From assembly GCA_902496345.1 (NCBI GenBank), contig CABVAP010000135.1:1-6222 (forward strand): 6,222 bases of DNA. Direction: 5' to 3'. Below, one piece after another: positions 1 to 4,175 of this stretch. The DNA is from an uncultured Eubacteriales bacterium. GTDB lineage: Bacteria; Bacillota; Clostridia; Lachnospirales; CAG-274. Both the position numbers and the translations under genes were made by a program. The notes below the pieces were generated by a model, which was not told the DNA's origin, ran no database searches, and worked only from the letters and a program-made list of their open reading frames with translations. Within the stretch, counting starts at the first letter, position 1. Each line of letters begins with the position of its first letter.

Positions 1-208
1 GGTTCAGATAGTCAATAATTTGTTTTATTGTATCTGAACTTTGATTTTGTTTGATGTCTAAAACTTTTTTATCATCTACGGTCGTGCTTGCACGACAATA
101 TATATTATTTATATCTTTCTCTTTCTCTATCTCTTCGTCACTTCGGTTAACATCAGCGAACACCAGTGTTTCATCGTTACACTGTTGCGTAACATTGTTA
201 CACTGTTG
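1..208. other. Possible replication-origin elements inside the replisome organizer gene
   Basis: Three structures cluster inside the coding sequence. The 12-mer GTTACACTGTTG occurs twice as a direct repeat (176-187 and 197-208, 21 bp apart), with the dyad GTAAC-ATT-GTTAC (189-201) between them. A perfect palindrome, GTCGTGC-TT-GCACGAC, lies at 81-96. An imperfect long hairpin lies at 2-39: GTTCAGATA/TATCTGAAC outer arms and CAATAA/TTATTG inner arms. The stretch 95-130 is AT-rich. Origins inside initiator genes are known for phages of Gram-positive hosts. Two repeats are few, and the repeat also encodes the protein's CNN/CND linker motif, so the origin call is tentative. Confidence 0.35.
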
Positions 209-586
209 TCCCTCTCGTTTTCTTGCTCTAAAATTTCTCATTCTTTCGGCTGCATAGCTTTCAGAACCAACATACTTTTGAAGCTCTAACAAGAATAGTG
301 TTCCCCCGTCAATGACTTCTGCGACGTTTATTTTTAAAAGTGCGTCAATACAGTTCTTGACATCTTCCTCACTTTCGTCTATTGCTAAAGCTATTTCACT
401 TTCATAGCAAGGTAGTATACGTTCAAAATAGATTTTTCCGTTGTTTTTAAGGCTTTTTAATTGCATTTTTAAGTATACTATAACTAGAAATTCCCCACGG
501 TCTAAGCGTCTTAGATACTTAACACACTTTTCGTCAAAAAAGTCCTCTTTTAATTTTAACCAGTAATAACGTTTATTTTGTGTCAT
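1..586 (-). CDS. Phage replisome organizer, N-terminal part (gene continues beyond the left edge)
   Basis: The reading frame runs leftward from ATG at 586-584 and stays open to the window edge, giving 195 residues that begin MTQNKRYYWLKLKEDFF. Residues 1 to about 120 match the phage replisome organizer N-terminal family: YYWLKL start, FLVIVYLKMQLKSLKNNG, then a short winged-helix region ending YAAERMRNFRARKRE. A polar linker with a duplicated QQCN(N/D) motif (127-138) and an EIEKEKD stretch follows. The last visible residues, IKQIIDYLN, look like the start of the conserved phage C-terminal domain commonly found after this linker. In the family such proteins bind origin repeats, often inside their own gene, and recruit the replicative helicase or its loader. 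The ribosome binding site GGGTGGTGAG overlaps the stop of the preceding gene, so the two are probably translationally coupled. Family assignment is confident; origin binding is inferred from the family. Confidence 0.88.
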   Translation of the reverse strand, partial: MTQNKRYYWLKLKEDFFDEKCVKYLRRLDRGEFLVIVYLKMQLKSLKNNGKIYFERILPCYESEIALAIDESEEDVKNCIDALLKINVAEVIDGGTLFLLELQKYVGSESYAAERMRNFRARKREGQQCNNVTQQCNDETLVFADVNRSDEEIEKEKDINNIYCRASTTVDDKKVLDIKQNQSSDTIKQIIDYLN

Positions 587-598
587 TTTCTCACCACC

Positions 599-901
599 CT
601 ATAATAACGGTGTTTTGTTGCTTGTCATCTGTTCCCAATGCTCAAAATCTTTTACTATTTCTAGCTTGTTACCAGATAGTACGGCGAACCCTCTGGAGAT
701 TAATATATTTAAATCCATAGCAGAACATTTATATACAGACAAGTCAAGACTAGATAAATTTATAAAACCATTCTTATCGGCTTTCATACCTAAATTGAAA
801 TATAACCCCTGTGCATTAGGTGACATACTTAAAAACTTGCAATTATCAACTATTTTTATATCAAACGCTTTACGTCTTTCCGTTTCCTTATTTTCTTTCA
901 T
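599..901 (-). CDS. Short winged-helix phage replication protein (replisome-organizer-like)
   Basis: The gene encodes about 100 residues. The segment KAFDIKIVDNCKFLSMSP, then AQGLYFNLGMKADKNGFIN, resembles the conserved opening of phage replication proteins, whose family pattern is roughly F-D/S-x-F-L-x-M-x-Q-x-LYF-x-L-x-M-x-AD-x-x-GF. It is followed by LNILISRGFAVLSGNKLEIVKDFEHWEQM, which fits the wing and the usual 'I-x-x-W' ending of the domain. The protein stops right after this domain, so it lacks the C-terminal DnaD-like part of full-length relatives. The ribosome binding site GTGAGG lies 8 nt from the ATG at 901 but only 2 nt from an upstream in-frame ATG at 907, so 901 is preferred. 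It lies 12 bp upstream of the replisome organizer gene, in the same operon. Likely role: DNA binding in replication initiation or its control (inferred). Confidence 0.7.
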   Translation of the reverse strand: MKENKETERRKAFDIKIVDNCKFLSMSPNAQGLYFNLGMKADKNGFINLSSLDLSVYKCSAMDLNILISRGFAVLSGNKLEIVKDFEHWEQMTSNKTPLL

Positions 902-919
902 TTTCATTACCTCACTTCT

Positions 920-1135
920 CTACTTTCGACCCTCTCGGCTCTCTTGTTCCTTGTACTCTAGCCACTCTTGTAGTGCTTTTTTAGATATTACCCAACGTTT
1001 ACCAATGCGAACAGAGGGGAACCCCTCAGAGCGAAAAAGGTTGTATGCTGTCCCCTTGCTTACTCCTAATACGTCACTTACTTCTATAGGGCTTAACATT
1101 ATAGGTAAATTATCAAAATTGGTTATTCTCTGCAT
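920..1135 (-). CDS. HTH_17 / excisionase-family DNA-binding protein
   Basis: This 71-residue protein is almost entirely one MerR-like helix-turn-helix of the excisionase-family type. The sequence LSPIEVSDVLGVSKGTAYNLFRSEGFP is the HTH, and VRIGKRWVISKKALQEWLEYKE is the characteristic beta-hairpin and following helix. The start is ATG at 1135-1133 (MQRITNFDN), with AAAGGTGG 7 nt upstream. A TTG further upstream (1153) would place that ribosome binding site inside the gene and is not credible. Stop codon TAG lies at 922-920, about 18 bp before the next gene. In phages this family includes recombination directionality factors (Xis) and also plain regulators. Its place in the early operon, opposite in orientation to the integrase at 6185, suits a directionality factor, but the sequence alone cannot prove it. 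Confidence 0.8.
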   Translation of the reverse strand: MQRITNFDNLPIMLSPIEVSDVLGVSKGTAYNLFRSEGFPSVRIGKRWVISKKALQEWLEYKEQESREGRK

Positions 1136-1155
1136 ATTAAAACCACCTTTCAAGA

Positions 1156-1290
1156 TTAATTTTCGTTTAATATCTTTGTTAATATTTTTATATAGCTTTC
1201 AAAGCTGTATGCCTCTTTTAAAGCCTCTTTATCATTTAGCGTTAATTTATATGTACCACCCTTAGTCGGTTTTTTCAGTATATTTTTCAT
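1156..1290 (-). CDS. 44-residue micro-protein of the early operon, unknown function
   Basis: A small reading frame starts with ATG at 1290-1288 and ends with TAA at 1158-1156. The product is basic and charged: MKNILKKPTKGGTYKLTL at the start, then a predicted helical half containing EALKEAYSFESYIKIL. A good ribosome binding site, TAGGAG, lies about 10 nt upstream. The gene fills the gap between the hairpin region at 1330-1416 and the HTH_17 gene (20 bp spacing), on the same strand. I do not recognise a family. The ribosome binding site, strand and tight packing support a real gene; its short length keeps confidence moderate. It contains the 13-bp palindrome AGCTTT-C-AAAGCT (1194-1206). Confidence 0.6.
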   Translation of the reverse strand: MKNILKKPTKGGTYKLTLNDKEALKEAYSFESYIKILTKILNEN

Positions 1291-1329
1291 TTTTTTACAT
1301 CTCCTATAAATTTACTATTGCATTTTCTT

Positions 1330-1361
1330 ATAAGCTGTAATATAATTTGATTACAGCTTAT
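1330..1361. repeat. Perfect 12-bp inverted repeat (hairpin or operator dyad)
   Basis: ATAAGCTGTAAT (1330-1341) and its exact reverse complement ATTACAGCTTAT (1350-1361) flank an 8-nt loop. On the plus strand the hairpin is followed by a T-rich tract (1362-1380), as in an intrinsic terminator. On the minus strand, where the genes run, it is followed by AAGAAAATGC and cannot be a classical terminator. It sits in the leader of the 44-residue gene, about 40 bp before its start codon, so it could also be an operator or an mRNA-stability hairpin. Confidence 0.6.
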
Positions 1362-1386
1362 TTATTTATTTTTTTATTTTTTCATT

Positions 1387-1416
1387 CCCCTTTGACGGGT
1401 GCTACCGTCTTAGGGG
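1387..1416. terminator. Terminator-like hairpin directly after the 92-residue gene (T-tract on the plus side)
   Basis: The arms CCCCTTTGACGG (1387-1398) and CCGTCTTAGGGG (1405-1416) pair at 10 of 12 positions around the loop GTGCTA. The hairpin abuts the stop codon of the gene at 1417-1695. The uridine-rich tail (TTATTTTTTTGC) exists only for rightward transcripts; leftward RNA would continue into an A-rich stretch. It may therefore stop antisense transcription, or protect or process the leftward mRNA. Confidence 0.5.
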
Positions 1417-1695
1417 TTATTTTTTTGCTTTTTTACTCAAAATTCCAATATTATGACGTGACGCAACGTTGTAAAAACCTCGTTCGTATAAGTAATATAC
1501 GGCATTAAAATCTTCATCAGTGTAACAATTCCAATCACTTCCACCTTCTAACGTGTCTCTGCTTGCCACTTCTTCCCCAAACAATTCAACGGCTAATTCA
1601 TAAGGGAATATGTCGCAATTTTCAATATATACAGCATTTTTATTAAAAAGTTCGTTAATCTCTTTTAAATTTAATGTTTTTGTTATTCTTTCCAC
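1417..1695 (-). CDS. Hypothetical phage protein, 92 residues
   Basis: The gene starts with GTG at 1695-1693 (MERITKTLNLKEINELF) and ends with TAA at 1419-1417. The ribosome binding site AGAGG lies 8 nt upstream, inside the last codons of the Rha gene, whose stop is only 4 nt before this start, so translational coupling is likely. The middle is acidic and aromatic (GGSDWNCYTDEDFNAVYYLYERGF) and the tail is basic (ILSKKAKK). No signal peptide, membrane segment or known motif is visible. I do not recognise the family. Its location between rha and the replication genes is where phages carry small early proteins of unknown function. Confidence 0.7.
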   Translation of the reverse strand: MERITKTLNLKEINELFNKNAVYIENCDIFPYELAVELFGEEVASRDTLEGGSDWNCYTDEDFNAVYYLYERGFYNVASRHNIGILSKKAKK

Positions 1696-1699
1696 GTTT

Positions 1700-2419
1700 T
1701 TAACCTCTTTTCACTTCGTATACTTCTGTTAATCTATCAACCATAAATTCAAGTGTATCCCTTGTAAGTCCGAAACTTGCGAACACGTCCAGTGTTGAAC
1801 AATTTAATAGACTATGTTCAAGAGAATACACTTTTTTGTAGCTTGCAATATCGACCATAGTTATATTATCAATAACCCCATAACAATGGCTTAAAACCTT
1901 ATTTTCAGAGGTTCCCATTAATTCGGCTAACCTCTTAACCTTTTTTATTATTCTTTCTTTCCACCCGAGAGAGCCGACAGCATTCTCAAAGTATTTCAAT
2001 TTCTTTTTATACTCTTTATTTTCGTTCTTGACCCTCTGGAGTTCATCGGACTGGTCTTTGAGCTTCTGCAGTTCCTCAACCTCTTCTGTAAGTCTTTGAA
2101 TTTCAATATCTTGTATAAGTCTTTCCATACCGTGAAATCGGTTTATATATTCGGCTGTAAACAATGCCCCCTTTTTACCTGTCATCTTGTGGGCAATAAA
2201 CTCACAACCCTTTTGTGTTATTCGGTAACAAGGTAAAGCACGCCCCGTCGGGTCTGTGTATGTATATCCTTGAAAAAATTCACTGACCTCAAAATTGACG
2301 TCAGTAAGATACTTGACATACCTTTTAACATCTCTAATCAAGTTGTAATGTTCCTTTTCTGTAAGCTCGGCAACCTCTCGACTGTCTAGCGTTGGAACGT
2401 ATTCAGTTATTTTTTTCAT
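1700..2419 (-). CDS. Rha-family phage regulatory protein (antirepressor-like)
   Basis: Numbered from the upstream ATG at 2428 the product has 242 residues. Residues about 11-101 are a complete pRha domain: TLDSREVAELTEKEHYNLIRD, then FEVSEFFQGYTYTDPTGRALPCYRITQKGCEFIAHKMTGKKGALFTAEYINRFH. Residues about 103-150 form a charged coiled coil (TEEVEELQKLKDQSDELQ). The C-terminal 90 residues (GWKERIIKKVKRLAELMG onward) are a further alpha-helical domain I cannot name. Rha proteins are phage regulators related in context to antirepressors. The AAAGGG ribosome binding site is well spaced for the second ATG (2419) but almost touches the first (2428), which overlaps the stop of the preceding XRE gene as ATGA; either start is possible. 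A diverged 5' fragment of a second rha lies at 3028-3192. Positions 2281-2307 recur near the integrase. Confidence 0.85.
   Translation of the reverse strand: MKKITEYVPTLDSREVAELTEKEHYNLIRDVKRYVKYLTDVNFEVSEFFQGYTYTDPTGRALPCYRITQKGCEFIAHKMTGKKGALFTAEYINRFHGMERLIQDIEIQRLTEEVEELQKLKDQSDELQRVKNENKEYKKKLKYFENAVGSLGWKERIIKKVKRLAELMGTSENKVLSHCYGVIDNITMVDIASYKKVYSLEHSLLNCSTLDVFASFGLTRDTLEFMVDRLTEVYEVKRG
2281..2307 (+). repeat. Dispersed 27-bp repeat, copy A, inside rha
   Basis: This stretch matches 5854-5880 at 26 of 27 positions in the same orientation; the only difference is the seventh base (C here, A there). Its core, TCAAAATTGACGTCA, is part of a near-palindrome built as ACTGAC, TCAA, TTGA and GTCAGT blocks. 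It encodes LTDVNFEVS of Rha on the minus strand. The truncated second rha allele does not share it. Confidence 0.9.
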
Positions 2420-2424
2420 TTTTT

Positions 2425-2676
2425 TCATTCCCTTTCTTGATTGCTCTTCTGTTCTGTGTTATGCTTTTCTTGGTTAGTATCGTCACTAAGCAAGTAGTCA
2501 ATTGATTGATTAAATAACTTTTGAAGTAATACTATTACTTTGTATGACGGTTTCCTTTTGCCTGTTTCAATATTTGAATATGCTTGTTTTGTAATGCCAA
2601 TTCTTTTAGATACATATTCTTGTGACCACTCTTTTTTAGCTCTTAATAAAGCAATGTTTAATTTTTTTATTGGCAT
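2425..2676 (-). CDS. XRE-family regulator of switch 1, Cro-like position
   Basis: The 83-residue product has one XRE helix-turn-helix domain in residues about 6-65: LLRAKKEWSQEYVSKRIGITKQAYSNIETGKRKPS, followed by VIVLLQKLFNQSIDYLL. A polar tail (DDTNQEKHNTEQKSNQERE) follows. ATG at 2676 is preceded by AGAGGTG at 7 nt. It is the first gene of the leftward operon, transcribed from the consensus promoter at 2732-2760 and divergent from the XRE gene at 2772. By position it is the Cro-like partner, the early-lytic regulator. Single-domain XRE proteins cannot be assigned repressor or Cro from sequence alone. Its stop (TGA 2427-2425) overlaps the upstream possible start of rha. Confidence 0.85.
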   Translation of the reverse strand: MPIKKLNIALLRAKKEWSQEYVSKRIGITKQAYSNIETGKRKPSYKVIVLLQKLFNQSIDYLLSDDTNQEKHNTEQKSNQERE

Positions 2677-2705
2677 ACCGTTACACCTCTTTTCTATTTT
2701 CTTCG

Positions 2706-2722
2706 GTATTCCATTTGAATAC
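2706..2722. promoter_or_regulatory. Switch 1 operator, distal copy (GTATTC-N5-GAATAC)
   Basis: The 17-bp dyad GTATTCCATTTGAATAC has perfect 6-bp arms. It is repeated 32 bp away (centre to centre, about three helical turns) at 2738-2754. It lies just downstream of the expected leftward start site and overlaps candidate -35 elements of the rightward repressor promoter, so binding here could affect both directions. Confidence 0.8.
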
Positions 2723-2736
2723 CTTGTTTATATTAT
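2709..2736 (+). promoter_or_regulatory. Probable rightward promoter of the switch 1 repressor
   Basis: TTCCAT (2709-2714), a 16-bp spacer and TATTAT (2731-2736) give a weak promoter facing the gene at 2772. TTGAAT (2715-2720) with TATTCT (2739-2744) at 18 bp is an alternative. Both overlap the operators, as expected for autoregulation, but I cannot choose between them. Confidence 0.4.
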
Positions 2737-2760
2737 AGTATTCTATCTGAATACTGTCAA
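2732..2760 (-). promoter_or_regulatory. Leftward early promoter of switch 1 (consensus sigma-70/sigma-A)
   Basis: On the minus strand TTGACA (2760-2755) and TATAAT (2737-2732) are both perfect consensus and 17 bp apart. The expected start is near 2725, with a leader of about 50 nt before the XRE gene at 2676. It should drive the XRE-rha-replication operon. Confidence 0.85.
2738..2754. promoter_or_regulatory. Switch 1 operator, promoter copy (GTATTC-N5-GAATAC)
   Basis: The dyad GTATTCTATCTGAATAC shares its arms with 2706-2722. It occupies exactly the 17-bp spacer between the -35 and -10 boxes of the leftward promoter, so a bound repressor would block RNA polymerase directly. Confidence 0.85.
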
Positions 2761-2771
2761 GGGGGTTTTTT

Positions 2772-2999
2772 ATGTTTTTAAGTGAAATATTTGCAGAACG
2801 TTTAAAGCAACTACGAATTACAAATAATTTGACCTTAAAAGAACTAGGCGAAAACCTAAACGCAACCAAGGCAACTATTGGCAATTTAGAAAACTGCAAT
2901 AAAAAGCCAAGTTTAGAATTGATTTTATTAATCGCCGACTATTTCGACGTATCACTTGACTACCTTGTAGGGCGTTCTGACGACCCTAAACGATATTAA
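2772..2999 (+). CDS. XRE-family repressor of switch 1 (CI-like position)
   Basis: The 75-residue protein is little more than an XRE helix-turn-helix: RLKQLRITNNLTLKELGENLNATKATIGNLENC, then LELILLIADYFDVSLDYLVGRSDD. ATG at 2772 is preceded by AAGGGGG at 6 nt. It is divergent from the leftward XRE gene, with the two GTATTC-N5-GAATAC operators between them, and it is followed at once by its own terminator (3004-3029). This arrangement fits the lysogenic repressor of switch 1. There is no S24 peptidase domain and no ImmA-like protease gene nearby, so classical RecA-stimulated self-cleavage is not expected. A minus-strand reading frame overlapping it is a shadow. Confidence 0.85.
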   Translation: MFLSEIFAERLKQLRITNNLTLKELGENLNATKATIGNLENCNKKPSLELILLIADYFDVSLDYLVGRSDDPKRY

Positions 3000-3003
3000 C
3001 CGT

Positions 3004-3029
3004 GGCGACCCTCTGGGGTCGTCTTTTTT
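3004..3029 (+). terminator. Intrinsic terminator of the switch 1 repressor gene
   Basis: GGCGACCC (3004-3011) pairs with GGGTCGTC (3016-3023) over 8 bp with one G-U pair and a TCTG loop, followed by six T. It ends at the junction with the broken rha copy, whose stop codon is made by these T residues. Confidence 0.85.
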
Positions 3030-3192
3030 ATTCTTGAAAAAATTCAACCAAATCAAAATTGATTTCGTTAAAATACTTACTATATCTTTTTACATCTCTT
3101 AATAGTTTGCTATGTTCCTTTTCCACCATTTCGGCAACCTCTCGACTGTCCAAAGTCGGAATATACTCAGTTATTTTTTTCATTTTTTTCAT
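3028..3192 (-). pseudogene. Truncated second rha allele (N-terminal fragment)
   Basis: The frame from ATG 3192 (or 3183) reads MKKMKKITEYIPTLDSREVA, then EMVEKEHSKLLRDVKRYSKYFNEINFDLVEFFQE and stops. It aligns without gaps to the first 53 residues of the complete Rha at 1700-2428 (position 3034 corresponds to 2270, 3207 to 2443). The first 40 nt and their upstream ribosome binding site are identical in DNA; the rest has clearly diverged. Everything after FFQ is missing, and the stop codon comes from the neighbouring terminator T-run. The pRha domain is cut in half, so the fragment is probably non-functional. The divergence argues for two different phage alleles brought together rather than a recent tandem duplication. 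Confidence 0.85.
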
Positions 3193-3208
3193 TCCCTTTC
3201 TTGATTGT

Positions 3209-3224
3209 TTTGCGTTTATGCAAT
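3209..3224. promoter_or_regulatory. Switch 2 operator-like site between XRE gene 2 and the rha fragment
   Basis: TTTGCGTTTATGCAAT matches the ATTGC-N6-GCAAT pattern except for its first base. It lies far from either promoter, downstream of the switch 2 Cro-like gene, where a bound protein could act as a transcription roadblock. Confidence 0.55.
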
Positions 3225-3284
3225 TCAAGTTTTAAACTTATTTACAAAAAGTTTATTAGAGTTTACCAAAAGTTTACTAAACAA

Positions 3285-3314
3285 AACAATTATTGCTTTT
3301 ACGCAATAATTGTT
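3285..3314. terminator. Hairpin at the end of switch 2 XRE gene, containing an operator-like core
   Basis: AACAATTATTGC (3285-3296) and GCAATAATTGTT (3303-3314) are perfect 12-bp arms with a 6-nt loop that contains the stop codon of the leftward gene. On the minus strand it is followed by TTGTTTAG, so it may act as a weak terminator. Its centre, ATTGCTTTTACGCAAT (3292-3307), also fits the switch 2 operator pattern exactly. Confidence 0.55.
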
Positions 3315-3514
3315 GTAAAAAAATAATCTTTAGGGTCTGAAATCTTTAAAAATTCTGCTATTTCGTTAGCTTCCTTAACTGTTAAGAATTTCCCGTCTTT
3401 ATCATTAATCTTTCTATTAAGTGAAGTCGGGTCAATCCCTAATTCGTTCGCTAATTGCTTTTGAGTCACACCACATTCGACCATTTTAGCTTTTAATTTT
3501 AAAACATTAATCAT
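3299..3514 (-). CDS. Small XRE/Cro-like regulator of switch 2
   Basis: The 71-residue product resembles small phage Cro-type regulators: LKAKMVECGVTQKQLANELG, then IDPTSLNRKINDKDGKFLTVKEANEIAEFLKISDPKDYFF. The first segment contains the helix-turn-helix, and the ending 'P-x-x-YFF' is common in such proteins. ATG at 3514 is preceded by AAAGGGGTG at 5 nt. It is transcribed leftward from a strong promoter at 3559-3587 and is divergent from the repressor gene at 3691. Its stop codon lies inside a hairpin loop (3285-3314). The remaining rha fragment downstream suggests that this gene once headed an operon equivalent to the one now driven by switch 1. Confidence 0.85.
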   Translation of the reverse strand: MINVLKLKAKMVECGVTQKQLANELGIDPTSLNRKINDKDGKFLTVKEANEIAEFLKISDPKDYFFTTIIA

Positions 3515-3531
3515 AATATCACCCCTTTTGT

Positions 3532-3547
3532 ATTGCTTTTATGCAAT
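3532..3547. promoter_or_regulatory. Switch 2 operator (ATTGC-N6-GCAAT), leftward leader copy
   Basis: ATTGCTTTTATGCAAT has perfect 5-bp arms. It lies directly downstream of the expected leftward start site (about 3552) and upstream of the ribosome binding site of the XRE gene at 3299-3514. Confidence 0.75.
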
Positions 3548-3558
3548 TTAATATTTGT

Positions 3559-3587
3559 ATCATAACACTATTGTCTTTATATGTCAA
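3559..3587 (-). promoter_or_regulatory. Leftward promoter of switch 2
   Basis: On the minus strand TTGACA (3587-3582) is perfect, and TATGAT (3564-3559) lies 17 bp downstream. The expected start is near 3552. It drives the XRE gene at 3299-3514, and any read-through would run antisense into the switch 1 repressor gene. Confidence 0.8.
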
Positions 3588-3595
3588 TGGCTTCT

Positions 3596-3611
3596 TTTGT
3601 TTTTATGCAAT
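3596..3611. promoter_or_regulatory. Switch 2 operator, middle copy (degenerate left arm)
   Basis: TTTGTTTTTATGCAAT keeps the GCAAT half of the pattern and the T-rich spacer, but its left arm is changed at two positions compared with 3532-3547. It lies just upstream of the leftward -35 box. Confidence 0.55.
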
Positions 3612-3637
3612 TTATTTTTTTATTTTTCCATTTTTCT

Positions 3638-3653
3638 ATTGCAACAATGCAAT
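3638..3653. promoter_or_regulatory. Switch 2 operator over the rightward promoter
   Basis: ATTGCAACAATGCAAT has perfect 5-bp arms and overlaps the TTGCAA -35 element (3639-3644) of the repressor promoter, consistent with autoregulation. Confidence 0.7.
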
Positions 3654-3667
3654 TTTTGTTGTATTAT
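3639..3667 (+). promoter_or_regulatory. Rightward promoter of the switch 2 repressor
   Basis: TTGCAA (3639-3644) and TATTAT (3662-3667) are separated by 17 bp. The start would be near 3674, leaving a very short leader before the AAGGGGG ribosome binding site. TATAAT at 3668-3673 is an alternative -10, but it has no good -35. Confidence 0.6.
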
Positions 3668-3690
3668 TATAATAAAAAGGGGGTTACAAC

Positions 3691-4059
3691 GTGGAAAAAG
3701 AAGTTAATCAATTAATAAAAGAACGACGGACCGAATTGGACTTAACGCTAAATGATGTTGCCAAAGCTCTGGGGGTTTCTGACTCTACCGTATTACGCTA
3801 CGAAACAAAAGCAATACAAAATATGGGTATTGACAAAATTGAGGCATTAGCGAAAGTATTGAAATGTGACCCCGCCTATTTAATGGGTTGGGATAAAACC
3901 CCACCACCTAAACCACTTTTAAACAAACAACAACAATTATTATCTAACTTTAACAAGCTAAACGACTTGGGGCAAAATAAAATACTTGAAGATATTGAGG
4001 ACTTGACGGCACTACCTAAATATCAAAAAGAAGAAGAGGACCCCTCTGGCGACAGTTGA
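3691..4059 (+). CDS. XRE-family repressor of switch 2 (122 residues)
   Basis: The start is GTG at 3691 (MEKEVNQLIKERR), with AAGGGGG 7 nt upstream. Residues about 5-68 form the XRE helix-turn-helix: TELDLTLNDVAKALGVSDSTVLRYETK, then IDKIEALAKVLKCDPAYLMGW. A proline-rich hinge (DKTPPPKPLL) follows, then a short helical segment, QQQLLSNFNKLNDLGQNKILEDIEDL. This has the L-x-x-x-F/Y-x-x-LN-x-x-GQ pattern seen in the C-termini of many phage and element repressors lacking a peptidase, where it probably serves oligomerisation. It ends in an acidic tail (KEEEDPSGDS). It is longer than the switch 1 repressor and probably the dominant lysogenic repressor of that module. No clear rightward terminator follows; the nearest hairpin (4183-4213) has its U-tract on the other strand. 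Confidence 0.87.
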   Translation: MEKEVNQLIKERRTELDLTLNDVAKALGVSDSTVLRYETKAIQNMGIDKIEALAKVLKCDPAYLMGWDKTPPPKPLLNKQQQLLSNFNKLNDLGQNKILEDIEDLTALPKYQKEEEDPSGDS

Positions 4060-4175
4060 ACATTTTTGTCCAACTGTACAAGCTGGTGTAAACAATACTT
4101 ACAACAGAGGGTTATTCCGTTTATTCGGAAAAACAAATCAAGTTGCGTTTGAGAATTGCGTTAATTTATAGGATA

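Noticed and set aside
51..257. Plus-strand frame of 68 codons at the left edge
   Set aside because: It is a shadow of the replisome organizer gene; the product is serine/leucine-rich with no domain.
615..1265. Long open frame on the plus strand (216 codons)
   Set aside because: It lies opposite three well-supported leftward genes with ribosome binding sites and family matches. It has no credible start signal and its product is low-complexity hydrophobic sequence.
2540..2785. Plus-strand frame of 81 codons across the switch 1 XRE gene
   Set aside because: It is a shadow of the leftward XRE gene and crosses the operator region.
2681..2899. Minus-strand frame over the switch 1 promoter region and repressor gene
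   Set aside because: It runs through both operators and the divergent promoter and overlaps the repressor gene; no ribosome binding site.
3028..3228. Upstream TTG start for the rha fragment, adding MNCINAKQSRKG
   Set aside because: The added codons contain the ribosome binding site shared with the complete rha gene, so the real start is the internal ATG.
4007..4171. Open frame in the +1 phase overlapping the end of repressor 2, possibly a frameshifted extension
   Set aside because: It has no ATG, GTG or TTG start, no classical slippery heptamer in phase, and its product matches no S24 or other known repressor domain. Repressor 2 already ends in a normal acidic tail.
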